Assembly: GCA_014281115.1 (NCBI GenBank)
Contig: JACONQ010000013.1
Location: 1,726,501 to 1,790,500, forward strand
Direction: 5' to 3'
Origin: Laburnicola sp. R22_1
Lineage: Eukaryota > Ascomycota > Dothideomycetes > Pleosporales > Didymosphaeriaceae
DNA length: 64,000 nucleotides
Of the stretch, positions 47,201 through 59,200 are shown one piece after another. Numbering within the stretch: position 1 is the first letter of the stretch; each line of letters starts with the position of its first letter. The position numbers and the translations under genes were made by a program. The notes under the pieces are model-generated. The model was not told the DNA's origin. It saw nothing but the letters and a program-made list of their open reading frames with translations, and ran no database searches.

Positions 47201-47893
47201 ATTACCTTCCTTAATTCTTATTCTATAATATGCCTCTTAGATATTAAGCTTAGTAAAGAACTTCGCTTTTGCCAATCTTTCTAAGGACTTAGTAATTAAG
47301 GGTAACGCATAATAATTTTTAATAGTAATCTTATTAAGGCTATAATAATCTACGCATAGCCTTAATATACTATCCTTCTTCTTTATAAATAGAATTAGTA
47401 CTCTAGCTAGTAACTTTAAACATTATATCTAGCCTCTTTGTAAGTAATCTATAATATACTTATATAAGACACTTAGTTTACCCTTAGATAAGTAATAGAG
47501 GGGCTAATAAGGTAGTTATTCTCTAGAGAGAAGATTAATACTTAGGTTAGTTGCAAACTATTCTACAAGTACTTTTAATTAATTACTATTTACTATATTA
47601 GTAAACTCTTAGTATACCTATAGTATTATAGCCTCTACTAAGGTTGTAAATATTCTATTACCTATATAGCTAATATTACACGCGTATAATTCTGCAGTTA
47701 AGTCTAATATTATTAAACTAAACTATTATATATCATTAAGGGCCACTTTGGCATAGTTAGACGCATTCTACTCTAACTTTCCTTAGAACAATAATTAACC
47801 TATGCGAAAGTTAAGTTTTAGATTATATATAGTAATCTACAGTAATCCTAAGTATATCTTATACTTCCTTAGGTCTACTATTATAAATAGGAC
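44241..47893 (-). pseudogene. G4 pol: RT, RNase H, integrase
   Basis: Located by position and by degenerate motifs on the minus strand. RT lies at about 46900-47500, where the LPLI-type and SPSAAP-type blocks can be followed only after allowing for RIP. RNase H lies at about 46200-46800 and integrase at about 44900-45900. A possible chromodomain-like end (LEPRNTLLNRK) is near 44650. It is heavily broken. A 75-codon plus-strand frame at 46458-46685 is antisense noise. Confidence 0.6.
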
Positions 47894-48118
47894 CTAGTGG
47901 GTCTCTTTACAACCTCTAGTATTTACTAGATACACTTTGGCAACTATAAATCTATATATAGTAGTATTCGCACTATTTGCCACCTCTACTATAAAGTCTA
48001 GTAATAGTGTTACTATTAGATCTCTCTCCTTTGCAAAGTAAGTAAAGATTATATTAAGTTTAGCGCCACTATTAACTAGTGCCTTAACTAAGTCTAAATC
48101 CTCTACTATAGCCTGCAC
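47894..48118 (-). pseudogene. G4 aspartic protease segment
   Basis: The minus frame shows VKALVNSGAKLNIIFTYFAK followed by ERDL, matching the retropepsin active-site block ALVDSGAxxNFIS with D to N at the catalytic position. It separates gag (upstream, to the right) from RT (to the left), as expected for Ty3/gypsy. Confidence 0.8.
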
Positions 48119-49400
48119 TATTATTATAGTTGGTCTCTTTAGGTAAAATATATTATAGAGCTTTCTAAGCTACTTATTCTCCTTATACTTAACAATTGTA
48201 GCTAATAGAATAGAGTCTAGTTCTACTAGTCCTTGCCTTTTTCTATAGACTCTAATACGTTCTTAGGATAAAAAGGTAGGTCTAAATTTCTCTCCTTCTT
48301 ATAATTAGGGGAGATATAGCCTCTCTTACTATAGTTCTAGCAAGTAACCTTTAGATTATCTTTATCCTTTTCCTTCCATATTAAGGTAGACTATTTATAG
48401 TCCTTATGCTTCTTTCTACTATATTTAGCTAGCCTAGCTAACTTAGTAGGGGGTGTTATTAACTTAGACCTCTTTAATAAGTCCTTAAACTTGCCTTTAC
48501 TCTTAGTAAACCACCCTTTCTCTTAATAAAGGCAATTAGTAATCTCTTCTATCTCTATAAAAGTTTCCCTCTAAGAAGGTAGGTAATATAGAACTTCTCT
48601 ATATAGCTTATTACCTATAGAAGCTAAAAGTTTAGCTACCCTATAATACTTATTCTACTCCTTAATTTTATTCTACAAAGGAAGAAGGTGGTTAAGTAAG
48701 TCTATTAGAGACTAGCCTACCCTTTAGCAGTAGTTCTTTATTGCCTTAAACACTATCTACTAGCATTACCCTTTAGCACTTAGGATATTAAGTATTTATT
48801 CTATTAATATCTACTAGATAAAAGCCTATTTAGAGTCTATCTATTATTATTAATTAGAATATAACTCAAATTGACTTTAAAAGTCCTTAGATAGATACTC
48901 TTTACTAAAGGTAATCTTATAATCTTCTATAATAAAGTAAAAAGGTACTTACAAAAATAAAACTTGTAATCCTACTTTTATTAGTTATAATTATAACAGC
49001 TCTTATAGTTATAAGTATATAGTAGGGGTGGTTACGGCAAGATACTTTATTTAGCGGCTACTAGAGATAATAAGGCCACTATAGCCATATATAGATTACT
49101 AGTAAGCTTATTAAGAGCTACTATATCGCTAGCTTTATATTATTATTAAATATCCTTAATATATTATATTTCCTATTGTTCCTATTCCTTACGCGCCCAG
49201 TCCCATAGTTCTATAAGATAAGCCGCCCTTCTATTAGCTTCTATTATATTTAGCTCCTTCTAAGGGGCTCGCGATCTCTTAGGGCTATTATTAATTTCTT
49301 ATTAGGTACCCTCCCTAATTTCTTCTACTTATTCTCCTACCTACCTAATAGCACTAGCTTGCTGCTAAGTGTTCCTAAATAGGCCGCCTGGCTCCTAGCT
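48119..49400 (-). pseudogene. G4 gag with zinc knuckle
   Basis: At about 48300-48355 the minus strand reads VTCQNYGKRGYISPNY, which after undoing C to Y and H to Y changes is a CCHC knuckle of the form CxNCGKxGHISPNC. The rest of gag extends toward the right LTR and is riddled with stops. No start codon could be fixed. Confidence 0.65.
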
Positions 49401-49485
49401 TATAAAAGCAAGGCATTTACTAAATCTATATATTACTATTATAGCAGTAAGAATTCTACTACTGCCTATAAGGAAGCGATTTAAA

Positions 49486-49675
49486 TATAAGGGCGCCACT
49501 AGGATGCCTAATAGTTAATAAGGCAGAATAGAATAATATTAGAAGGTAAGTAGTAATAAGACAAATCGCTACCTGCTCTTATCTAAAGTAAGGGAGTTTT
49601 TTATCTAAACTTCCACTAGGTCTAAAGGAGGCATAAGGCCCCATTAGGCTAGTTAAGCGTCAAGGAGGCCTTACA
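49486..49675 (-). repeat. 5' LTR of G4 (right)
   Basis: 190 bases, TATAAGGGCGCC to GGCCTTACA on the plus strand. Confidence 0.9.
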
Positions 49676-49680
49676 CAAGC

Positions 49681-52235
49681 AGCTTAATTAATAATAAGCA
49701 CAATAGGTAGAGTTTCTAGCTAAGTTTAACTTTTATATTTAGTACTACCCTAGTAAATAAGGCATAAAACCTAATATCTTAATATACTATCTAGGCAACT
49801 TACCTAAAGGTAATAATAACGCCTACTAATAACACTAAGTATAGATAGTCTTACGCCTAAAGCTCTTTAAAGGCAAAGAGTTATATTATATAATTACTAC
49901 CGCCTACGCTTTACTAGATAAAAGTTATTACTCTAGTCTATAGCTTATAACTATACTATACTATATCGCTAAACTTACTACTAATAATAATAATCCTATT
50001 ACTATAACTATAATAGCAACTAAGAAGACAGCGTAATTACTTAAGAATATTAAAATAGCCTACGCTGTTAACAAGACAGTCTAAGACATTATTACTACTA
50101 TTAAGGCTAAGGCCTAATGTTTGCTAGAGAAACTCCTTAAACAAAAACTTAGAATTAAGGTTATAGGTTATTGCCTAACAAATAATAGCCTACTATATAT
50201 TAAGAATTAATTATATATCCCTAATAATAAGGAAGTTTATATATATATTTTTAAGCAGGCCTATAATAGTATTACTACTAGATATATTAGTTGCGAGAGT
50301 ACTTATAAGCGTGTTAGTTACTAGTACTACTAGCTATATATAGTACACACTATTGCCTAATATATTTATGCCTATATATTTTACTACTATAGTAAACTAT
50401 ACTATAACGCTAAGTATAATTTGCTTTACCTACTACTAATTCTAGACTATTACAAGAAATTAATCTTAATAGACTTTATTATTAGCCTACTATCTTATTA
50501 TAATAATAATAAGACCTATACAGCCATTATAGTTATTATAAACTAGCTTAGTAAGAAAAAGAAGTTTATCCCTATAGTTAAGAATATAGTAGAGGTAGTT
50601 ATAGAGACCTTTATTATATATATCTAGCGTAAAGAGAGTTTTCCTAAGGATATTATTAGCAACTATAGTTAATAGTTTATATTTTACTTTTAGAAATAAC
50701 TCTATAAACGCCATAGCATAAAGCTGCAACTATTTACTAGTTAGTATTCTAAGACTAATAGTTAGACTAAGATTACTAATACTATACTAAAGGAGTATTT
50801 ACGCGTGTATATTAACTACTAATAGAATAACTAGGCTTTATACTTACCTATAGTAGAGTTTATTACTAACTTATTAGTTAGTAAGTTAACTAGCATAGTA
50901 CCTTTTATTGCTACTAAGGGCTACTTACTATATAATAGTATAGAGCCTATATAAATATATAATATTAAGTTAGTACGTAGAAATGCTAACACTAGCGAGC
51001 GCCTACTTATAGCACCTACCTATATAGATTATTAATGTGTAGATAACTTTATTAACTCTCTTACCTACTTATATAACTTTCTATATAATAATTTATAATA
51101 GGTATAAGCTAAGTACGCTAAGTACGCTAATGTAAAGTGCGCACTAGCACTATTTTTTTAAAGTTAGTAATAAGGTAATATTAGATGTAGACAACTTAAA
51201 GACTAAGAGACCTAGCTCTTTACTTAACTATAAGAATAGGAGACCTTTTTATATTATATAAGTTATTAATAACATAGCATATAAGCTTAACCTACCTAAA
51301 GAAATAGACTAATTATATTATTAACGTTTCTATTGCTTCTAAATTTTCTATAACATAAATACAGCCATAGGCAAATCGTATAGGTAGACGAGAGGCACTT
51401 TCCCCTAGTAAAAAAAGCCCTTTAAAGGGGGTTAAGGGAAAACTAACACTAGTGGCCTATTATCTGTCCAAAGCGTAAATTGAAATTTCCAACAAAGTTT
51501 TTCCTAAATTAAGGCTAATTATATAATATTTTTACCTATAGCTACTATACCTATATAATAAGCAACTACTTAATAGTTAGGCGTATAATAAAAATAATAT
51601 GCTACTAGATAAACACACTAATAAAGAGTATAAGGTAAAGACTATACTTACCTACTAGTTAAATAAGTTTAAGAAGAATCTATACGCCCTAATTATAGCG
51701 TTATAGAGTATAAGGCTATATAGAATAGTTTTAAAGACTATACCTAGGAGTTATATTATAACTTACTTAATTATTCTTACCTTATTACTAGTTTTTACGC
51801 TAAGAATCTAAAGAAGCTAAATATACTACACAACTTTAACGAGCTTATTATACGCTAAGATATTATTGTCTATCTTACTACTGTTATTATAGACGCCTGC
51901 CTAGATACTTAGAGATAGTTAGATATAGGTCTTAAGTTAGTAATAGATAGTAGTCCCCTTAGGAATCCTCCTAGTGGTAATTCTCTTAATAAGGCTGCGT
52001 GTATAGATAATAATAGTACTAATAATATAACTCTAATAGATATTAATAAATTAGATTAAATCTATAATAATTTAGTAGAAATTTATAGTAGTTTAGTGTA
52101 AATTACTATAAGAATTATAATAATTAGAAATAGAGCATAATAAAATATAATAGTGCGTAATAGAGCGTAATAGTTATATAGGAATTAATATATAGTTATA
52201 AAAAAAAATCTTAGTAGCACTAGAGTTACTGCTAT
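49681..52235 (+). pseudogene. G2-outer integrase and C-terminal region
   Basis: It resumes G2 pol. The integrase core is well preserved at about 50440-50900: LPILDYYKKLILIDFI, AIIVIINQLSKKKKFIPIV, FPKDIISNYSQQFI, FTSQYSKTNSQTKITNTI (DGQTE to NSQTK) and LKEYLRVYINY. From about 51700 a C-terminal part reads QELYYNLLNYSYLITSFYAK, in the place where Ty3/gypsy elements carry a chromodomain. A 196-bp MITE interrupts it at 51319. Collinear with 58020-60240 of G2-B. Confidence 0.85.
51319..51514 (-). mobile_element. MITE copy M2 (196 bp)
   Basis: It is flanked by a perfect 10-bp duplication CTAATTATAT (51309-51318, 51515-51524) and absent from the matching place in G2-B (59640-59660). It carries CCCTTTAAAGGG and matches M1 at 9712-9904 inverted. 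A 10-bp duplication is typical of Mutator-like elements. Confidence 0.8.
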
Positions 52236-52250
52236 AAAGGGGGGAGATAG
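52236..52250 (+). promoter_or_regulatory. G2-outer polypurine tract
   Basis: AAAGGGGGGAGATAG directly precedes the TGTTAC start of the 3' LTR. Confidence 0.85.
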
Positions 52251-53382
52251 TGTTACTAATCTAAGGTGCGGGCCCCTTGCTTATATTATATTACCCTTTT
52301 AGAACTAGCGTAATTACTAAGTAAGGTCCTAAGCAAGACTACGTATATACATTAGAAAAGTTTTTTCTAGAGAGGCTACTTAACCGTGCGTAGATATGCG
52401 TATCTGTGCGTATTTTTACATAGGCAATTTGCTAGCACAAAAATGCTTAGAGATGCGTAGACATATATAGACTTGCGTAAATATGCACAAATAGTTTCAA
52501 TAAGTAATTTTTTAAAGCTTTATAACTTTTTTACTAGTAAAGCCATAATTTTAATTTTTTAATAAATTCATAAAGAAAGTACTAATCTTTAATTATTTAA
52601 TTTAGAAATACCATTTTTATTACGTAATTAGTTAGTAATTAATAGAAAACTTTTATTTTGCTAGTTATTATATATATTTCGTAATATTATTATATAAATA
52701 TATAGTACTAATAATATCGTATATAAGATTTTAAAAACGTTTTAATAAAAATAAAGTAGTTAAAAAGTTATTAATGTTTATACTTTTTATAATAGTGTTT
52801 TTGCGAAGCCACTAATTTTCGCCTAATCTAATTCTTTTAAATAATTATAAAACTATATTTTTTCTATTTTTAAACCTACAAAATCTAGAATTTAGGGTTA
52901 GGTAGAAGTTCTATATAATACGCTAGTAATTAGTACTATTATATTAACTAGTAATTACTATCTAGTAAGAGACTTTAACTTTATACTTTAAGAAATCTTT
53001 TTTAAAAGCTTACTAAGCAGCTTACTAAGCTTTTTTGGTTAAATTCTAGCCAATTAAAGAGCTTTATTTACTAACTAATCAGTATTATTTTAATAGTATA
53101 GGTGCTATAGGTGCACTATTAGTATAGGTACGCATCTTTACGCAACCTTACGTATATATACGCTAAAAAACATAGTATTATAAATGCGCTTAGAGCGCTT
53201 TTAGTATACAAGTATATATAGAACTGCTTAGGTACTATAGGTGCGCACACACGCTTAAAATTTTTCCTAATATAGCCTACCTATATACTTACCATTTATA
53301 GCTATTACTACTATTTTATATTTAGATTCTAATTATACTATTATTTTATATATAGTATAATAACCCTTATAGTACTCTTATA
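52251..53382 (+). repeat. 3' LTR of G2-outer, interrupted
   Basis: It starts TGTTACTAATCTAAGG and ends CTCTTATA at 53382, followed by GTATA. A 920-bp insertion occupies 52350-53269, and the rest matches the LTRs of G2-B. Confidence 0.85.
52350..53269. mobile_element. 920-bp non-autonomous insertion with TGCGTA subterminal words
   Basis: The LTR is duplicated over ATATA at 52345-52349 and 53270-53274. The ends show short, imperfect inverted similarity (TTAGAAAAGTTTT against TAGGAAAAATTTT). Both ends are rich in TGCGTA or TACGCA words (52397-52500 and 53125-53165). No coding frame is recognised; a TTTAGGGTTAGG word occurs near 52893. Confidence 0.65.
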
Positions 53383-53387
53383 GTATA

Positions 53388-53832
53388 AAGTATAAATAGT
53401 TATAGAAGTTACTTACTATAGTCTTTAAAAAGAATACTTATATAGATAAAATAAGTATTAAGACTTTTAAACGTGTTATAAAGTTCTAAGTCTTTATTAC
53501 TATCTTTTATAATAAATAAGTGCTCTAGATTTATTTTACTATTTCTTAATAGACCTATTAATAGTTAGTACTAAAGTTTAAGAAGGAGAAGAAATTATAG
53601 ACTTACCTAGAGTAGAATTATATCTAGTATTATTATAATACTTAAGTCTTTTTAAATAATAAATAATTCTTAGAGTATTAAGATACTCTATTATAATAGA
53701 GCTATTTTTAGTGTTTAAGCTCTTATAGTTATTAATTATAGCCTTAATAGTAGAGTCTAACTTAGTAGACTTTACTATAGTACTATTATTAATAGTAGTA
53801 CTAATAAAGTAAGACTTAGATAGAGTAGGCAT
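53388..53832 (-). pseudogene. Gene X, N-terminal segment
   Basis: An 84-codon frame starts at ATG 53832 (MPTLSKSYFIS) and continues SIIIEYLNTLRIIYYLKRLK. After the stop at 53578, a second frame on the same strand reads INLEHLFIIKDSNKDLELYN before the G2-outer insertion. The GTATA duplication joins it to 19593 and so to 18065. I cannot name the family. Composition is N/S/I-rich, as expected after H to Y, M to I and D to N changes. Confidence 0.5.
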
Positions 53833-53844
53833 TTTAATAAAGAC

Positions 53845-53942
53845 TTAATAATAATAGTAGTAATAGTAGTAGTAGTAATAGTAGTAGTAGTAATAGTAGT
53901 AATAGTAGTAGTAGTAATAGTAGTAGTAGTAATAGTAGTAGT
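53845..53942. repeat. Imperfect AGT/AAT triplet repeat
   Basis: AGTAGTAATAGTAGTAG-type units run for about 100 bases immediately upstream of the gene X start. Confidence 0.9.
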
Positions 53943-54239
53943 TATAGTAAATAAAGTAGTTAACTTAAAAGTTAAGAAAAGAATAGAAGAAGAGAAGGTT
54001 CTTATATAGATATACTATTTATTCTAGAATATTCTAAGCTTATAAATCTAAACTTCTATTACTAATATAGAAGTTTCTAAAATATACTAGAATAGTGTCG
54101 CATTGTTTATTTAGTGTTAATTACCTTTTTTAATATATTTTTTTAATTTGAGTCTGCGTAGGTTGGGATAAAAAGGCCGCTCTAGTACAGCACCTAAAAA
54201 TAGAGTCTACTAGTCTCCGCTAATATAATAATAGTTTAT
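53943..54239. other. Upstream of gene X
   Basis: AT-rich with no gene. The stretch TCGCATTG...GTTAATTACC (54090-54123) resembles the sequence just before module copy 2 at 17765-17785. The patch at 54150-54215 is less AT-rich. Confidence 0.35.
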
Positions 54240-54640
54240 AAGAATAGTTTATAAACTATACACTTACCCTCTAATATCTATAAGCGCTCTAATACCTACT
54301 TAATTTACTTAAAGTGTATATAGTAAACTAAGCTTTATTATTACTATTATTAGTAATTCTACTATATTTGCCTATTGCTTACGTAGTATACTTATATAAT
54401 ACGCTTATTTAGTACTATAATTATAAGGATCTAGTATATTTTCGTAATACTTTTCTCTTTTAGTAACTTATTAATAAATACCTTTATCTTCTCTTTCTCC
54501 ATACTTTTCATCTTACTCTTTATTACTACCTTCTTAACTAGTAGTAATATATAAAACTATAGTAGAAACTTTATATATTTATTATTCCGCCTATAGTTAC
54601 TAATCTATGACTAGTCTAACTAGTATACTAGGACTACTTT
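54240..54640 (-). pseudogene. Unknown coding-like stretch Y
   Basis: The minus strand shows KSKMKSMEKEKIKVFINKLL followed by KEKSITKIY and further readable residues, with stops that fit Q codons. No domain is recognised and the limits are uncertain. It lies upstream of gene X on the same strand, and G2-B is inserted about 300 bases further upstream. Confidence 0.35.
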
Positions 54641-54936
54641 ATATAGGGTAAGGTATATCTTCTACTTTCTATTAATAATATTCTAGATAGAGTAGTATTC
54701 TAGTATAGACTTAGTAATAGTAATAAGTAGATAGATCTTTAGAGCGTACTTTTAGGTAGTGTTAATAGTAGTATTAGTATTAGTATTAATATTAGTATTA
54801 GCACTATAGCTTAGAAAGATAGTAGAAAATAAAGTAATAGTAGATTTATTATTAAGATTAACCTTAATATAGAAATAGAGTATTAGTGTACCTATGGTAT
54901 ATAAGCTTCTATCTAGTATATATTTTATAATAGTAT
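54641..54936. other. Unassigned old flank
   Basis: AT-rich. It contains a short TAGTATTAGTATTAGTAT hexamer run near 54765-54800. No gene is seen. Confidence 0.4.
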
Positions 54937-54941
54937 AAACC

Positions 54942-55149
54942 TATTACTAATCTAAGGTATAACCCCCTTACTTATATTATATTACCCTTTTAGGACTAGT
55001 TTAATTACTAAGCAACGTTCTAGGCAAGGCTATGTATATAGTCTATCTATGTACCCACCTTATATAGGTATTGCTACTATTTTATATTTAGATTCTAATA
55101 TCTACTATTATTTTATATATAGTGTAATAATCTCTATAGTACTCTTATA
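54942..55149 (+). repeat. 5' LTR of G2-B
   Basis: TATTACTAATCTAAGG to ACTCTTATA, 208 bases. Confidence 0.9.
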
Positions 55150-56275
55150 TTATAGTAGCGATTATTAAGCTATAGCTTAACTATTTATGGCCTATCTCTA
55201 AGGTGTTACTAATAATGCCTATTAATAGACATAGTGGGTAGGGCGTCCTTATGTTCTTAAGTATCTTATATATTAGGAGTATAGATATCTTCTTTAGAGC
55301 GTTACTAATGTAACTAATAGCGATAATAATAACGCTTACCTATAGGTTACTTATTAACAATAGGTGTGGTAGAAAATAAAGGATTAGCTTTGCCTTATAA
55401 AGTATGTAGGTTATGTCTTATAAGATATTGGCCCCTAGTATTATTATAATAGACAGTCCCTAGAAGGATAATCTACTTATAGGTAACGTGGCTTTTAATA
55501 ATAACCTATAAGCTTAGTAAGCTTTATATATAGTAACTATTATGGTAGTTATAAAAATAGCTTACTAATAAGTGAATATAGTTATTATAATAACTATGAG
55601 CCTGGCTTACTTAGATAAGCTACCTATAGTTATAACTATTAAACTTATTATAAGTTATTGTAAATCTCTGTAATCTTGCTTGCCTTACTAATAAGAGATA
55701 AGACAATATTAATATTATTGCTTAGATTTAATAATAATAATGTCTTTAACTATAATAGTTTCTCTATTACTTATAATATACTATAATAATAGCAGATGGT
55801 TATATAGAACCTTTGTAATAATAGTAGAAGGTTATAACACATAGGATCTTTATAATAATAGCAGATAGTTATATAGGACCTTTGCGATAATAATAGTAGA
55901 TAGTAATAATCTAGATAACTTATAGCCTAAGGCATAGTTATAAGTTAAGTTAGTAAGATCTATGCCCCTAGTAAATTACTCTGGTGCGGTATAATAGTAA
56001 TCCTAATAAGTCTTACCTACTTTGGCGAAAGCCTAGAAAATTCGATATTACTATATAAGATCCTAGGTTTTTATATATACTTAGAATTTTATAGTTACAT
56101 ATAGGCTAGATTATAATACCTAGCATAAAGGTAATTGCTATAACTAGTAGTAGTACTTACCTTACTCTTAACTTTATGACCTTAATCTCTAATTTAAATT
56201 ATACACTTACTAAGAGACAAACCTATTATATATAGTAGATAAGATTAGTTAAGCTGTGGACCTTATAATATAATA
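55150..56275 (+). other. G2-B leader
   Basis: Collinear with 19776-20970, including a shortened version of the leader tandem repeats at about 55790-55910 (TATAGGACCTTTG... units). No gene is seen. The deletion junction to pol is at about 56235-56290. Confidence 0.7.
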
Positions 56276-59200
56276 TAGTACCCACACTAGTACTGCGATG
56301 TGCTTTGTTACTAATATTAGCACTTTTTATATTATTCTTAGTATAAATTAGATATTTGCTTACAACCCATAACTAGGGTTATACTACTAATTTATAACAT
56401 TTAATGCGTATTATTACCTAGTTTATTGCCTTAAAGATGCGCTGCCCAAAACTATATACTATAATAAGCCACCCACTAGTTCCTTATAACTCGCAATAAC
56501 TTATAAGAATATTAGTCTAATTACTAGCTAGGTAGCTTATCTAATAGTGGTCCATAACCCAGACTCTATAACTTGGCTAGAGCCTTATAACTAGGACTGG
56601 CTAGATTAACTACCCAACCTAATAATAGGCGATTATAATGCGTAGATATTCTACGCTGCTATAGAACTTACTGCGTATAGTTAGACAAATTATAATAAGT
56701 TTATAAAAGAGTTATCTAACAAGCTCCATATAATAGGTAAGATAAGATAGTTATTACCTATATGATTATAAGATAAGACTTAGTATTTTAACCTAAAGGA
56801 GGCTAATAAGTTATCTCCCCATTACCCTAGAGTTAACTATACTATTAACCTTATTAACAACAAAGTCTCGCGACTGTACACATATAGTCTTACGCAACTA
56901 AAGACTATAGCGATTAAGGAATATATTAATAAAATAACTATAAAAGAATTCTTACAGATAAGCACTTCTTAGTACACGTCTCCCATCCTTATTATTAAAA
57001 AACTAAGGGGTGAATTACGCGTTTGCGTTAATTATCGCACAATTAACACTATTATAAAGCGTAATCGTAATACGCTACTAATATTAAAAGACACGCTGGC
57101 GCATATAAATAAGATAAGGATTATGTCTATTATGGATATTATTATAGGTTTTAATAATATACGCGTTAAGAAAGGTAATAAAGAAAGAATAATATTCCTT
57201 ATATAATATAGACTTTATAAGTACACTAATATACTATTTAGACTTACTAGAACTTCTAGTACTTTTTAAATATATATTAATAAGACATTACAATAACACC
57301 TAGATAACTTCTATATAGCTTACTTAGACAATATACTTATATATAGTAAAACTAAGAAGAATTATATTAAACACATATAGACTATAGTTAATAAACTTAG
57401 ACAAGCTAGTCTATACTTAAATATTAACAAGTGTTAATTTAAAGTTAAGAAGGTTAAGTACTTAGAGATTATACTAACTACTAAGGGTATTAAAATAGAT
57501 CCTAAAAAGGTTTAGGCAGTATATAACTAGTAGCTACTATAGTTACTTAAAGATATATAGGCTTTCCTAGGTTTTATAAACTTCTACTAACAATTTATTA
57601 AAGGTTTTAGTTAGATCGCTCGCCCACTAATAAATCTAACCAAAGGTAGTACGCTAAAGAACTGGCCTATTAAACTAGGGACTCCTACAGCAACCGCATT
57701 TAAAGCACTTAAGCAGGCCTTTATAATAGCACCTATCCTAGTTTATTTTAACCTAGATAAGAAAGCCTAGCTAGAGACTAACGCGTTAGACTTTATTACT
57801 ATGGTAGTACTATTACAAAAGAATAAGTAGGGCGTACTATAGTCTATTATATACTTATTACATAAAATAAACCCTATAGAGTGTAACTATAAGATTTATA
57901 ATACGGAGCTTCTAGCTATTATACGCGTCTTTAAAGAATAGAAATCCAAGCTATTAGGTACTTAGAATCCTATTAACATTATTACTAATTACTTTACTTT
58001 ATAGTACTTTATAACTAGTAAGCGGCTTAATTAATAATAAGCGTAATAGGTAGAGTTTCTGGCTAAGTTTAACTTTTATATTTAGTACCGCCCTAGTAAA
58101 CAAGACACAAAACCTAACGTCTTAACGTACTATTTAGGTAACTTACCTAAAGATAATAATAATGCCTACTAATAACACTAAGTCTAGACAGTCTTATAGC
58201 CAAAAATCTTTAAAGGCAAAGGGTTATAATACGCAGTTACTACCGCCTATACTTTATTAAATAAAAGTTATCACTCTAGTCTATAGCTCGCAGCTATATT
58301 ATATTATATTGCTAAACTTACTACTAATAATAACAATCCTATTACTATAACTATAATAGAGACTAATAAGATGACGCAATTACTTAAGAATATTAAGACA
58401 GCCTATACTATTAACAAGATAGTCTAAGACATTATTATCGCCATTAAGGTAAAAGCTTAACATTTGCTAGAGAAGCTCCTTAAGTAGAGATTTACAATTA
58501 AGGTTGCTAGCTATTAGTTAAGTAAGGGTTTACTATATATTAAGAACTAACTATATATTCCTAGTAATAAGAAGCTCTATACACACATTCTTAAGCAAGC
58601 TTATAATAGTATCACTACTAAATATATTAGTTATAAGGGTACTTATAAATATATTAGTTACTAGTACTATTGGCTATATATAATACACCCTATCTCCTAT
58701 TATATCCGCGCCTATATATTCTACTGCTATAGTAAGCTATACTATAACACTAAGCATAGTTTATTGCATCCGCTGCCAATCCTAAATTAATACTAGAAGT
58801 CTATCTTAATAGACTTTATTATTGGCTTGCCACTATATTATAGTAATAGTAAAACCTATATAGCCATTATAGTTATTATAGACTAGCTTAACAAAAAGAA
58901 GAAGTTTATCCTATATTTAAAATTATAGCCAAGATTGTTGTAGAGGCTTTTATTACCTATATCTAGCATAAGAAGGGTTTTCTAGGGGATATTATTAGTA
59001 ACTATAGTTAATAGTTTATATTTTACTTCTAGAAATAGCTTTACAAACATCTTAGCACTAAACTATAACTATCTACTAGTTAGCATCCTAAGATAAATAG
59101 CCAGACAGAGGTTACTAACACTATAGTAAAGGAATACTTACGCGCGTATATTAACTACTAACAAGATAACTAGACCTTATACTTACTTATAGCAGAGTTT

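Larger units (their letters stand above)
41228..49680 (-). mobile_element. Ty3/gypsy element G4 (minus orientation)
   Basis: 190-bp LTRs at 41233-41422 and 49486-49675 lie between TAAGC (41228-41232) and CAAGC (49676-49680), a duplication with one RIP change. The protease frame and zinc knuckle are on the minus strand, and a purine-rich tract on that strand abuts the left LTR. It contains Tc1-C. Removing G4 restores the G2 sequence seen in G2-B near 58018. Confidence 0.9.

Noticed and set aside
50490..50729. 79-codon minus-strand frame
   Set aside because: Antisense to the well supported G2-outer integrase core.
52880..52910. Telomere repeat
   Set aside because: A single TTTAGGGTTAGG word, with no array of TTAGGG units.
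53578..53832. Gene X as a Starship captain (tyrosine recombinase, DUF3435)
   Set aside because: A faint resemblance of the SSIIIEYLNTLRIIYY stretch was considered, but no catalytic R/H/Y pattern could be found and the rest of the gene does not support it.
54942..56235. A 1.29-kb LTR for family G2
   Set aside because: The long similarity between 19599-20970 and 54942-56235 first suggested a long LTR, but the 3' copies stop after 208 bases and the target duplications abut that shorter end; the rest is leader.
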